Of a DNA stretch of 42,064 nucleotides, positions 1 through 9,897 are shown one piece after another. A program made the position numbers and the translations under genes. The notes below the pieces were generated by a model. It was not told the DNA's origin. It was given only the letters and a program-made list of their open reading frames with translations, and did no database searches. Position 1 is the first letter of the stretch. Each line of letters begins with the position of its first letter. Origin of the DNA: Hepatocystis sp. ex Piliocolobus tephrosceles (taxonomy: Eukaryota; Apicomplexa; Aconoidasida; Haemosporida; Plasmodiidae); the NCBI GenBank assembly GCA_902459845.2, contig CABPSV020000001.1:38116-80179 (forward strand). Direction: 5' to 3'.

Positions 1-1185
1 TTATGAACTAATATAAAAATTCTACGTTTTTTTTTTTTATGATTTTATTTTAGCTAGTTATTTTTATTTTGTGTTTTTTAATAATTAAATATAACAAAAA
101 TTGGCTGATTATAGTACAAAAAAGTAATATTATATTTTTGACACAATTTTAAATATTATCAAATTTATTATTAAAATACAATATTATAGCTAAAAATAAC
201 ATTTTATAGAAAAAATATTTATATAAGCTTACAAATTAGATGTTATACTAGTATATTAGCAACAATGTTATATTTCCTTTTGTTTTTTAAATATTTAACA
301 CATAAATAAATATATAAATATTTTGTTAAAATGAAGAAAAAAACAAAATGGCATAAATATAATTAGACATATTTTTATAACATATATATATATATATTTG
401 TACTTACACAAATATATATATAAATCCTTAGGTACATATACGTATGTAGGAGTATGTTTATAATCTTTTTAATATATTAGTATATATTAATTGAACTTTC
501 GTGCTTTATTATATTGTATATTTATAAAAGTATGTTTAAAAATAATTTTGAAGATATATTGGGGTATGCATGCACGTTAATATTATATAGACGAATTATA
601 CATAACATCATATAATTCATTAAGATTAAAAAAAAAAATAAAAAAATAATAATAATTAAGTAAATAAATAAATAAATATAAAAACATATAAATAAATAAA
701 TAAATGTAAAAATGTAAAAACAAATAAATGATAAATTAATTTTTCTTTTTAGTAAACTACATCTATACTTTTTAAGTAAAAAAAACAAAAAAAAAAAAAA
801 ATATGTTATTAGGTTATGTTGTTGTGCAATTACTTGAATCATGATAATAGCTGAATTAGAATGGTGTCAAATTTTTTCACTTTTTTTTTTATTTTACAAT
901 TATAGTTATGCCGCTGTAAAATATAAATATATTAATACATTTTTATTATGGTTTAAATGTTTTACATTGCATCCTGCATTATTTATTATGAGTAATGATT
1001 ATATATTGATAGTATATAATGGCAATCGTATATGACGATTATATTAAAAGATAGATCAATTATTAAAGTACCATATCCTATGTTAATTAGGTTAATGCAA
1101 CTAATATATATGATAAAATTGTAAAAAAAAAAAATACCTATATATACACATTTATAAGCAAATTTTATTTTATATAACAAAAAAA

Positions 1186-1239
<54 letters not shown>

Positions 1240-1698
1240 TTTATATTATTTTTACCTTAGACTTGCTACATTATTTATTTTAAAAAAAGCATTTGATTAA
1301 ATAAAAACGGTTAGTACAAATAAGTTGAATTATTAAATATGTTATATTTATCGATGCATGGTTATATTTATTTTTATATATTAATGCACAAATCATGGAT
1401 TAAATCATGGGTTAAATAACATTAGGCGTACATAGTTCCAAAAAAAGCAAAAAAAAAAAAAAAAAATAGTAGTTAAATATTTAAAATAAAAAAAATAAAT
1501 GTGTCATTTGTTTTTTAAACTATAATTAGAAAAAAAAAAAAAAAATTTAAATTTATTTTACATTGTTTTTATTTTTTATTTAAATTTTTTTTTAAATAAT
1601 GGTAAAGTTAGATATACAATATTTTTATTTTAAATAATATTGACTTAGGGTTACCATATTGTTACTTTATTATTCATTCATATTTTAAATTATTATTG

Positions 1699-1702
<4 letters not shown>

Positions 1703-1780
<78 letters not shown>
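1703..1780. repeat. Poly(T) tract, 78 bases
   Basis: Uninterrupted T from 1703 to 1780. Comparable tracts occur at 9604-9679 (76 A) and 41988-42052 (65 T). Such tracts are common between genes in very A+T-rich malaria genomes, and their assembled length is often unreliable. Confidence 0.95.
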
Positions 1781-1781
<1 letters not shown>

Positions 1782-1953
1782 TTAATTATATGTTTTAGTG
1801 ATAAAATATTTGATAATTTTTTCTATATATAACAAAAGAAATTAGTCGCATGCTAAAAAATTTTTAAAATAAGTATAGCAGTTGTTATAATTGAACACTG
1901 TTATCATAGGATAAATGTGTTTTATATTGTAATTTATTTTTATTATGAATTTA

Positions 1954-1956
<3 letters not shown>

Positions 1957-2005
<49 letters not shown>
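1957..2005. repeat. (TA)n microsatellite
   Basis: About 24 uninterrupted TA dinucleotides. Similar arrays lie at about 3452-3501, 7937-7968 and 19704-19751. Confidence 0.95.
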
Positions 2006-2008
<3 letters not shown>

Positions 2009-2148
2009 TATATAGAATATTATATATTGGTGATTTTATATATACACTAAAAGAAAAAAAAAAAATAAAATAAACAGTAAGCCAACTTACGAGATTTACA
2101 TTACTATACAATTACGATTCTATTGAAACCAAATTAAATCTATAGAAA

Positions 2149-3409
2149 ATGGTAAATGTGATATAGTTTACCAATATAATTTTGTTATATAATTTTTTAT
2201 TTTTGATTTTATTAAAATTATATGGTTATACAATGTATTGCATTTGATTTTTTTTAAATTTTATAGCTATTATGGATTACTTTATATTTCTTCTATTATA
2301 TAAATATATATATATATTTATATATATTTATATGTACACATATATATATATATATATATATATATGTATAGAAGTAAATTAATATAACATTATTTTTTTT
2401 GAATTGTTAGGCGGAAGCCCTGAATAATTTACCTTCTAAAATATATTACGATCAGTTATTGAATAAAAGTGACCTTGATAAATATGGTGATAGTTCACAT
2501 GTAAAGCAAATAAATAAAAATGTTGAAAATGTTACACATGCAAAAGAAATTATGCAGATGCTTGAAAAAAATATAGATGTATTATATAATACTGAAGACA
2601 CAACATTTCTTAAAAAACATTGTTTTGATTTGAATTTTTGGTTATATATAACAATACATAAAAATCTTACGAAACCTAAAAACTTGTCTAAATTATTTCA
2701 AGCACTTGATGAATACTATAAAGAATGGGATAAAATAAATAGAGATAAAAAGTTAAAAAATTATTTATTATGTAAACCAGATAGAAAATTAGTTGGTATA
2801 AAGTTTTTGACGGAAGTTAAGCATTTGTTTGATTATTTTGAAAATTATGAATTTGTTATAAATGAGGCTAAGAAAAATTGTCAAGACGCTTGTAATAAAT
2901 ATTATGATCAATTAAAGACGTTGATTCCAATTTATTACAAATGGTTAGATATATGTAAATTGAAAAAAGAAAATATATGCAATAAATATATTTCGAATCA
3001 TGACAATTTTGCTCCAAGATCAATTTTGCAACATGTTAATGTTGTTGGTCTTGCTTTTACAGTCTTAATAAATAAGTGTCTTAAAAATGTTATTAATTTA
3101 GTACAAGAATCTGAACAATTGAAACCTCGTACAGATGTATTAATTAGAAGTTCCAAAAATAAACCTAGAATGGTAAAATTAATAAAAAATAGAGCATTAG
3201 CTGACGCAGAAGGTAATATATTAGAAATAGTATTCGAAAATAATCATAGATATGATTTATTAAGTAATATAGTATGGTTTTTGAACACAGCATATACGTA
3301 TATTAGTGAAAACATTGTATTAATAGGTTTTTTTATTTTAGGAATGTTATTTGTATTGGGTATTTTTTACGAAGCAAATAATATTGCTAAAAAAAAAAAA
3401 AAAAATTAA
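2149..3409 (+). CDS. PIR/VIR-like variant surface protein, two exons
   Basis: Likely a member of the Plasmodium interspersed repeat (PIR) superfamily, variant proteins exported to or exposed at the infected-cell surface. Proposed structure: exon 1 is the ATG alone (2149-2151), directly followed by the donor GTAAAT; the intron is 2152-2410 and ends TTGTTAG; exon 2 is 2411-3409. An in-frame TAG is the last codon before exon 2, so an intron or a non-ATG start is required. The spliced product is 333 residues and begins MAEALNNLPSKIYYDQL, where LPSKxxYDQL is the classic PIR start. A Cys- and Lys-rich helical ectodomain follows, then one transmembrane helix (about residues 305-327) and a very short Lys-rich tail coded by an A run that is prone to frameshift. 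The longer cytoplasmic third exon of most PIR genes was not found. The family call is good; exon 1 and the 3' end are less certain. Confidence 0.8.
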
Positions 3410-3448
3410 ATACCTTATTGTTATAATCATATTGTCATAAACAGTATT

Positions 3449-3508
<60 letters not shown>

Positions 3509-3946
3509 TTTTACAATTTTTATTTTTTTTTTTTGTTTGTTTTTTTTTGTGTTTATTATTGTATTATTTTGTTGCATATTTTTTTTTTTGTTTTTTTTTT
3601 TTTTTTTATCATTGTATTATTTTGTTGTATATTTTTTTTTGTTTGTATTTTTTTTATTTATCACTGTATTATTTCGTTGCATATTTTTTTTTTTTTTGTG
3701 TGTCTTTTTTTGTTGTCGTCACTTTTGTCTGTAGTTTTATGTTGTATTTTTTGGTTGTTGGCACTTACGGAAATAGTTTTTTGTGGTGGTTTTTGGTAGT
3801 AGGTTTAATGTTTTTAGGTATTTATTGCTTTTAATTTTTTTTTTAGTTTTTTATTGTATTTGGTGGCTATCTTTTTTTGTTAAATTATTTTAAATATTCC
3901 ATTTTAAACGCATTAATAACATTATTAAATAAAAAGATTAAATAAA
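3410..3946. other. Intergenic, T/G-rich simple sequence
   Basis: The region after the PIR-like gene. It starts with a (TA)n tract at 3452-3501, followed by a plus strand made almost only of T and G (about 3500-3840) that contains a 53-base tandem repeat. ORFs here encode only Phe, Leu, Val and Cys and are products of this composition. Confidence 0.7.
3552..3715. repeat. Three tandem copies of a ~53-base T/G-rich unit
   Basis: The anchor TGTATTATTT-GTTGCATAT recurs with its GTATTAT at 3561, 3614 and 3666, giving spacings of 53 and 52 bases. The copies differ by a few substitutions (TTGCAT/TTGTAT, TTTTG/TTTCG) and by T-run length. Confidence 0.8.
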
Positions 3947-4141
3947 TCATAATATTTTTGCATCTTCATCCCAGTACTCTAATTCAAAAAAAAAACGTTT
4001 TCTCATTAAACAACCGGTCTTAATAAATTTGAAAAACTTTGCGTTATAATCCCAAAAATTTATAGCAAAAACCTGAACCATTTTTTTTGAAACAACATAA
4101 TTGAATAAATCTTTAAAATATTGAATCCTGAATCTTGAATC
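3947..4141 (-). pseudogene. Orphan 3' exon of an unrecognised gene
   Basis: Reading the minus strand from 4141 gives 64 open codons ending in TGA at 3949-3947, directly after a good acceptor (AAAATTTTAG). The translation has normal protein composition, with charged, aromatic and Cys residues (for example TGCLMRKRFFFELEYWDEDA near the end), unlike the neighbouring noise. I found no plausible 5' exon or start codon above 4142. It could be the last exon of a gene with a distant first exon, or what remains of a deleted gene. I do not recognise the family. Confidence 0.45.
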
Positions 4142-4289
4142 CTAAAATTTTAATAAAAAAAACAAACATGCATACAATAATAAAAATAAAATGATAATAA
4201 ATATTATATAATAATTATAAAAATAAATGTCGATGAATGATATTTAAAGACGAATTTTTTTAAGATAGAAGCATTTGTTTTATAGTTTT

Positions 4290-5272
4290 AAGAATTTGTT
4301 GCAAGATTTTCAGGATTTATTCAGTTTGTTAATTTGATAGACATGGTTAAATTATCATAAAAAATCAAAATTTAATTAACATTTAATCGATTTAAAATTA
4401 AAAGCAAATTAAAAAAAAAATATAAATTTTTGTTATGTTAAATTATTTTATTGTAAATAACATCGCACTATAATGCAGTTATATTGTTTTTTACTATATC
4501 ATTTTGAGTTAAAAAAGGAAAAAAAAATGTCTACTTTAAAAACAGGTTATTCTTGTCTTTGTATTACTAAGTTTGTTTTGGGCTTACAAAATTTAATTAT
4601 AACATGATCAAATTAAACATATATTTAGAAATATATGTAATCATGGATTTGTAAATAATGGTTTGTTGGTAGCATTTCGGTTGTTCAAAATGGTTTATAC
4701 ATATATTTATAAATATATATCGAGGTACTCATTTTATAAAAATGACGAATAAGAAATAATTATTCTATGTAATTATGCAAAGTTATTATTCGTTTTAGTG
4801 CTATAACATATTATGTATGGATTTATAAAAAATGCATAAACTGTATACTGTCACATTCTTTAAATTTAAAAACATAAGTCATAATTTATCAGTACTAAAA
4901 TGGTTTTGCATAGTTGTTGTATGTTTCTAGTTGTTAAATGCTAATTTTTACATATATTAGTTAGATTTAACGAAAAAAAAAAAAAGTTTTTTATAGAATT
5001 TATTTTTTTTAATTTGGATGTAGAACGTACATTATACTCAACAGTACATAAAAAATTGTGTATTATCATTATTTTCAAATATTATTTTTTAGTGTTTCAT
5101 ATTTGAACATGTAAAATTTTGCTTTTTGCTATTATATCTTGTGTCATCAAAATTATAAATTAACTATTAGGAATTTATTATTTATAATTCATGTACATTT
5201 GTTAGTTAACAAAAATATTAATAACAAAAGTTTTCCACTTACACGGATAAATACATATATTATTTACTAACA
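4290..5272. repeat. 5' flank of the first tandem secreted-protein gene, copied at ~6900-7980
   Basis: This upstream sequence resembles the one before the second paralogue. Both carry AACATTTAATCGAT (4380s and 6940s), ATCGCACTATAATGCAGTT (4460s and 7030s), a GGGCTTACAA-TTAATTA stretch, and TTAACAATGAAACTA or a near match at the start codon. Gene and about 1 kb of flank were therefore duplicated together. The block starts with a dispersed element at 4294-4330 also seen at 14069 and 36468. No coding sequence was recognised. Confidence 0.65.
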
Positions 5273-6094
5273 ATGAAACTACAAATAGTTTTGTTTTTTA
5301 ACGCTTTACTATATAGCAGTTGCGTGTTATCGTTTAAAACGAAAATATCGTTTAGACTTACTGAAACAAATGCATCCCTGAATGAAGAAGCAAACTCTGA
5401 AGAAGTAAACTTTGAAGAAGCAAACTCTGAAGAAGTAAACTATGAAGAAGCAAATTCTGAGAAAGCAAACTATCAAGAACAAACAGATAACAGCGTTATA
5501 AACCTGCTTTTTATAAATAAAAATATTTTTGTAGCAGCATCTGCAATTATATGTGCTTTGGAGAGAGACGTGTCATACATGTATTTGAATAAAATGAAAG
5601 AATTAAATAAAATTGTAATGCATAATTTTATAGATAATGTTTTATTTGGTAAATCTATTAATAAAGCATATTATGATAAAAAAAATAGTGAATTAATCAA
5701 ACATATCAAGGTTTCGATTGAACATTTATTACGAATGAGATATATTTTATATGCTCAACATAAAATAAATTCAATGGCGTATAGAATATTTCAACGTATA
5801 GTTGATTATCATGTGTTTTATTATGGAAAATTATTAATAGATTTTTTTACTTTAAAGGAAAGAGAGCATACAAGTTTCTGGATACAACAATTATCGAATG
5901 AATTAGGTAATACGGATTTGAATATAAGAGATTATTATCTAAAAATTAGAGAAAGACTTAACAATGATAATGTACTTAAAGAGGGCTGCGACCCAGAAAG
6001 AATTCATAATATGACATGTAGAATAATGCAATTTTTAAGTGATGTATTATATATCGACTCTTTTGGTTATCAGAATTTACTAAAAATTCAATAA
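5273..6094 (+). CDS. Secreted protein with Glu-rich 10-residue repeats, paralogue 1
   Basis: 273 residues. Residues 1-20 are a typical signal peptide (MKLQIVLFFNALLYSSCVLS). A short Lys/Arg segment with RLTET follows; it does not match the RxLxE export motif. Residues 37-66 are three tandem decapeptides: NEEANSEEVN, FEEANSEEVN, YEEANSEKAN. The remaining 200 residues look all-helical, with blocks shared with the paralogue at 7981 (NSMAYRIFQRI, NIRDYY-KIRER, CRIMQFLSD) and no transmembrane segment, suggesting a secreted soluble protein. The start is chosen because the signal peptide begins at this ATG and the two paralogues agree from it. I do not recognise the family. Conserved C-terminal blocks with a fast-changing acidic repeat suggest exposure to selection, but that is inference. 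Confidence 0.8.
   Translation: MKLQIVLFFNALLYSSCVLSFKTKISFRLTETNASLNEEANSEEVNFEEANSEEVNYEEANSEKANYQEQTDNSVINLLFINKNIFVAASAIICALERDVSYMYLNKMKELNKIVMHNFIDNVLFGKSINKAYYDKKNSELIKHIKVSIEHLLRMRYILYAQHKINSMAYRIFQRIVDYHVFYYGKLLIDFFTLKEREHTSFWIQQLSNELGNTDLNIRDYYLKIRERLNNDNVLKEGCDPERIHNMTCRIMQFLSDVLYIDSFGYQNLLKIQ
5381..5470 (+). repeat. 30-base coding tandem repeat (3 copies)
   Basis: Three 30-base units encode the decapeptides described for this gene. The paralogue at 7981 keeps one good unit and one strongly diverged unit, so copy number changed after the duplication. Confidence 0.85.
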
Positions 6095-7932
6095 AAACGT
6101 TTCTACAAAGTAGACACAGCATAAAATCAGTAAGAAAAAGACATGACTTATTGTCATTTTATAAAAAATTAATAGATTTTTTTTATTTTAAAATAACGAT
6201 TTATATAACATGTAAAAAATATAAAAGTTTTTCCAAAATTGGACTCTAAGATTTTATGTGATAATAATATATACGTCATTATAATTTTTTTATTAAAAAG
6301 TATATTTATTACATATTAACAGTTGTTTATGATGCTTTTATTTGAAAATGTATATTCAAAATATTATTATAAAAAAAATATAAAATATGCAATATACATT
6401 TATGTACATTTTCACATACATACATACATGAATAAACACATTGTAATAAAAGTTTTGTTATAGTTTTTGTAATTTTTATAACTTATATATAAAGTTTGAT
6501 GCATGTTTTTATTAAAATTAAAATTAATATATATATATATATATATATATCAAAATTTTCTTTTTATTTTTGGTATAAACCAATGGATGCGTTTATTATT
6601 GTGTGATAGTTACATATAACATTAATTACTGCTCTTTATAAATAATGGTATAGTAATAAACTATTAAACACTTTTTAAATTTTGCATTTTTAATCAATTC
6701 TGTATTTATAGTTGGCTATAATTGTAATAGCATTGACTTTAAAGCATTATTAACAAAAATGTTCAGAATTAGTAAAAACAAATATATATATTAATAATCA
6801 TACAATTAAGAACAAAATAGTAACTTTGTTATGTATCAAATATGTAAACGGTTATATATAATATAATAATAAGTAATTTAAAACAATTATATAGGTATTT
6901 ATCTAGAAAAGAACATATTTGATAATAACGATGCACTAACATTTAATCGATATAAAATCTAAAACACATTAAAAAAGACAAAAAAAAAAAAAAAATTTTT
7001 ATATTATTTTATTTAATTGTAAATAATATCGCACTATAATGCAGTTGTCTTTTGGTTACCAATAACCATTTTACATGAAGGAAAAAATAATTTATATGTA
7101 TTGATTTAAAATATGTCAGTTTGGGCTTTGTACTACTAAGATTTTTTTTGGGCTTACAATAGTTAATTACAATATGATTAAATTGAGCATTTATTTAAAA
7201 AAATATTTGTAATTATAAATATGTCAATAATATGACGGTGGCAGCATTTTAATAGTTCAAAATGGTACACAACTATAGTTTTAAAAGTACTTATTTTACA
7301 AAAATGCAGATTAAGCAATATTCATTTTATTTAATTATTTAAAAATACTTATTTGTTTTTGTATTATAACAAAACATATAAGATTTAAAATAGAAATAAA
7401 AAATTTTGGTACTGTTTAGCTTTATAAAATTATAAATGTAGATTATAACAATTAAATACTAAAAAGAATTTGCATGGTTGTTTTACGTTCTTTGTTGCTT
7501 AGTTCTAATTTCTACATATATGAGTTAGATTAAAAAAAAAAAAAAAAAAAAAAAAGTTTATATATAGAATTTATTTTTAAAAATTACATGTAGAACGTAA
7601 ACCAAATTTAAAAGTACATAAAAAAAAATAAATTTAATGATTGTCATTTATTAATTTTTAATATTACAAATTATAACATATTAATTAAGCTTTTTCATAT
7701 TATGTCTTGTATTATCAAAATTTAAAATGCTTAGCATATTAATTACGTATATATATACAAAATAAATATATTTGCTTTGATGTTACGTTTTTGTACATGT
7801 AAATCTTAAACAATAGTATATTTTTTTATAAAATAGTTATTAGAAAGTTATTAACTATAATTTTGTTACATAATTTTGGTATATTTGTAAATTAACAAAC
7901 ATATTAATATAGAAAAGATTTTTAACTTACAC

Positions 7933-7972
<40 letters not shown>

Positions 7973-7980
7973 TATTAACA
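6095..7980. other. Intergenic region between the two paralogues
   Basis: No coding sequence was recognised. It contains a (TA)n tract near 6526-6550, short A runs, and from about 6900 a second copy of the 5' flank seen at 4290-5272. A (TA)n run at 7937-7968 lies just upstream of the next start codon. Confidence 0.6.
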
Positions 7981-8757
7981 ATGAAACTACAACAATTTTT
8001 GTTTTTTAACGCTTTATTATATAGCAGTTGCGTGTTATCGTTTAAAACGAAAGTATCGTTTAGACTTACTGAAACAAGTGCATCCCTGAATGAAGAAGCA
8101 AACTCTGAGGAAGTAAACTCTGCAGAAACACACTCTCAAGAAGCAACAGGTAGTAGCATTACAAAATTATATTTTACAAATAAAAATGATTTTGTAGAAA
8201 CATCTAAAAAAATTTATATTTTGGAGAGCAACTTGTCATTAACATATTTACATAAGTTGGGACTATTAAATCAAAGTGTAAAGAAAAAGTTTATACATCA
8301 CATTTTAGTTGGTGAATCTATTAATAAAGAAAGTTATGATAGGGAAAATGCTATATTAATCGATGATATAAAAACTGAAATTAAACGTTTATTACGAATA
8401 AGCAATATTTCTTATGCTAAACATAAAATTAATTCAATGGCGTATAGAATATTTCAACGTATAACTGATTTTCTTGTATTTTATAATGGAAACTTATCTT
8501 TAAATGATATCATTTTGAAAGAACAGCAGCACACATTCTTTTGGTTACATCAAATATCGAGTGCATTGGGTAATACGAATTTGCATATAAGAGATTATTA
8601 TATAAGAATTAAAGAAAGAATTGATAATGATAGTGTAATTAAAAATAGATTAATAGATGAAATAATTCATAATATTTCATGTAGAATAATGCAATTTTTA
8701 AGTGACTTAGTATTTATCGATTCTTCTGATTATATCGATTTAGTAGAAATATTATAA
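7981..8757 (+). CDS. Secreted protein with Glu-rich segment, paralogue 2
   Basis: 258 residues and the tandem paralogue of the gene at 5273. The first 44 residues, covering the signal peptide, the RLTET segment and the start of the repeat, are almost identical. The acidic repeat is shortened to one decapeptide (NEEANSEEVN) plus a degenerate unit. The C-terminal helical domain is diverged but collinear, keeping NSMAYRIFQRI, NIRDYY and CRIMQFLSD. A near-identical leader beside a diverged body could mean gene conversion of the 5' end or constraint on targeting. There is no transmembrane segment, and both copies look intact. Function unknown. Confidence 0.8.
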   Translation: MKLQQFLFFNALLYSSCVLSFKTKVSFRLTETSASLNEEANSEEVNSAETHSQEATGSSITKLYFTNKNDFVETSKKIYILESNLSLTYLHKLGLLNQSVKKKFIHHILVGESINKESYDRENAILIDDIKTEIKRLLRISNISYAKHKINSMAYRIFQRITDFLVFYNGNLSLNDIILKEQQHTFFWLHQISSALGNTNLHIRDYYIRIKERIDNDSVIKNRLIDEIIHNISCRIMQFLSDLVFIDSSDYIDLVEIL

Positions 8758-9061
8758 GAATATCACGATGAACCAAAAACGACATAACAATGAAACACAA
8801 AACAAAAAAAAAAAAAGAAAAAAAATATAAAATATTTTTTGCTTAATTTTTTTTATTAACAATACGTATGAAAGTTTATACAGTGCGATAATAAACATGC
8901 ATTTAAAATTAAAAAAAAAAAAAATTAAAATAGAAGCAAAAAAAAAGAAGAAGAAATAAAGCACAAATTGTAGAAATAGCTGAACCTTCAACAAAATTAA
9001 AAATAAAAAAAATTTGATTTATTTGATCAGGCTAACTGATACAAAATCGTTAAGATAGTTA

Positions 9062-9526
9062 AAATCATTTTGTAGTTTATATGGTACACTTACAGATGTG
9101 CATTACGATATAAAAAATAATACAAGTGACAGTTTGAACCGTGTAAATTCAAAGTGTTTGATATTTTTTTATAGCAGCGCATATTAGAGGGGATAAAATT
9201 TTTGTGTAGATAACAAGAATTGTTTATAATCTTTGTCTAAGTTATACATACAAGTTATAAAGAATATAACCATCACATTAAATAGCCAGTAAGTGTGTAC
9301 ATAATAAGTTGTGTTCCTTATGGGAACAACATAAATTACATACTTGCTCGTATTATAAAGTTATATGTTTATGCAAAGATTACGTTTTGAATTGTTGTTT
9401 TATTAGTTTTTTTTTTTTTTTTAATAGTAAATTGTATATGTATTTTAGTTAACAAAAGTATTCTGTGATTTAATAAACAAGGAATTGCTTATTATGTTTG
9501 ATATTACTGAACATTTCCGTTATTAA
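9062..9526. pseudogene. Decayed coding sequence, strand undecided
   Basis: Three stretches on the plus strand read like protein in different frames: 9062-9184, 9286-9387, and about 9449-9526 after an acceptor-like TATTTTAG. They are separated by stops. Pieces such as KSFCSLYGT, NTSDSLNRVNSKCLIFF and LTKVFCDL occur in the same order and at roughly the spacing of KSYRPRGT, NTKHLQQQNQRLLIVV and LQKVCVD in the TRAP A-domain of this window. However, the minus strand also has long stretches broken mainly by TAA. I therefore claim only that coding DNA decayed here; a TRAP-like A-domain origin is speculative. Confidence 0.3.
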
Positions 9527-9600
9527 TAGAATTTCTTATAAACAATTGTTAAAAAAAACTATAATAACTTTCTGTTGCTAATGCGTATTGCATAAAATGA

Positions 9601-9603
<3 letters not shown>

Positions 9604-9679
<76 letters not shown>
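9604..9679. repeat. Poly(A) tract, 76 bases
   Basis: Uninterrupted A from 9604 to 9679, between the undecided remnant and the minus-strand pseudogene. Confidence 0.95.
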
Positions 9680-9680
<1 letters not shown>

Positions 9681-9897
9681 CATAAAGTATAAAGTATAAA
9701 AGAGCAATACAAATTACTTAAATTGTGTCAAAAAATTGTACATACAAAATTTTTACATATAATATATTTTACTTAGAAACTACTAATATATATTTTAAAC
9801 AGTATGTTACATTAATCATGGTGTTACAAATGGTTAAAATATCATAATAAAATATATATATATATATATATATACTTGTATATATATACCTATGTAA

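Larger units (their letters stand above)
1..2148. other. Intergenic, low-complexity A+T-rich DNA
   Basis: I see no supportable gene here. The stretch is dominated by short A and T runs. It includes a poly(A) tract near 1183-1236, a pure run of 78 T at 1703-1780 and a (TA)n microsatellite at about 1957-2005. A 64-codon ORF at 841-1035 starts with ATG but has composition close to its surroundings and no copy elsewhere in the window, so I do not call it. The last few hundred bases form the 5' flank of the PIR-like gene. Confidence 0.7.

Noticed and set aside
522..1180. Three ORFs of 64-106 codons on both strands, including an ATG-started plus-strand one at 841-1035
   Set aside because: Composition follows the local A/T runs, they overlap each other, and no copy or splice context supports them.
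3501..3834. Overlapping plus-strand ORFs of Phe/Leu/Val/Cys
   Set aside because: Produced by the T/G-only strand and its tandem repeat in all frames.
4117..4142. TGAATCC-like heptamers resembling a degenerate telomere repeat
   Set aside because: They fall inside the orphan exon, differ from the Plasmodium telomere unit, and number only three.
5273..5400. RLTET after the leader as a protein-export (PEXEL) motif
   Set aside because: It lacks the RxLxE/Q/D spacing.
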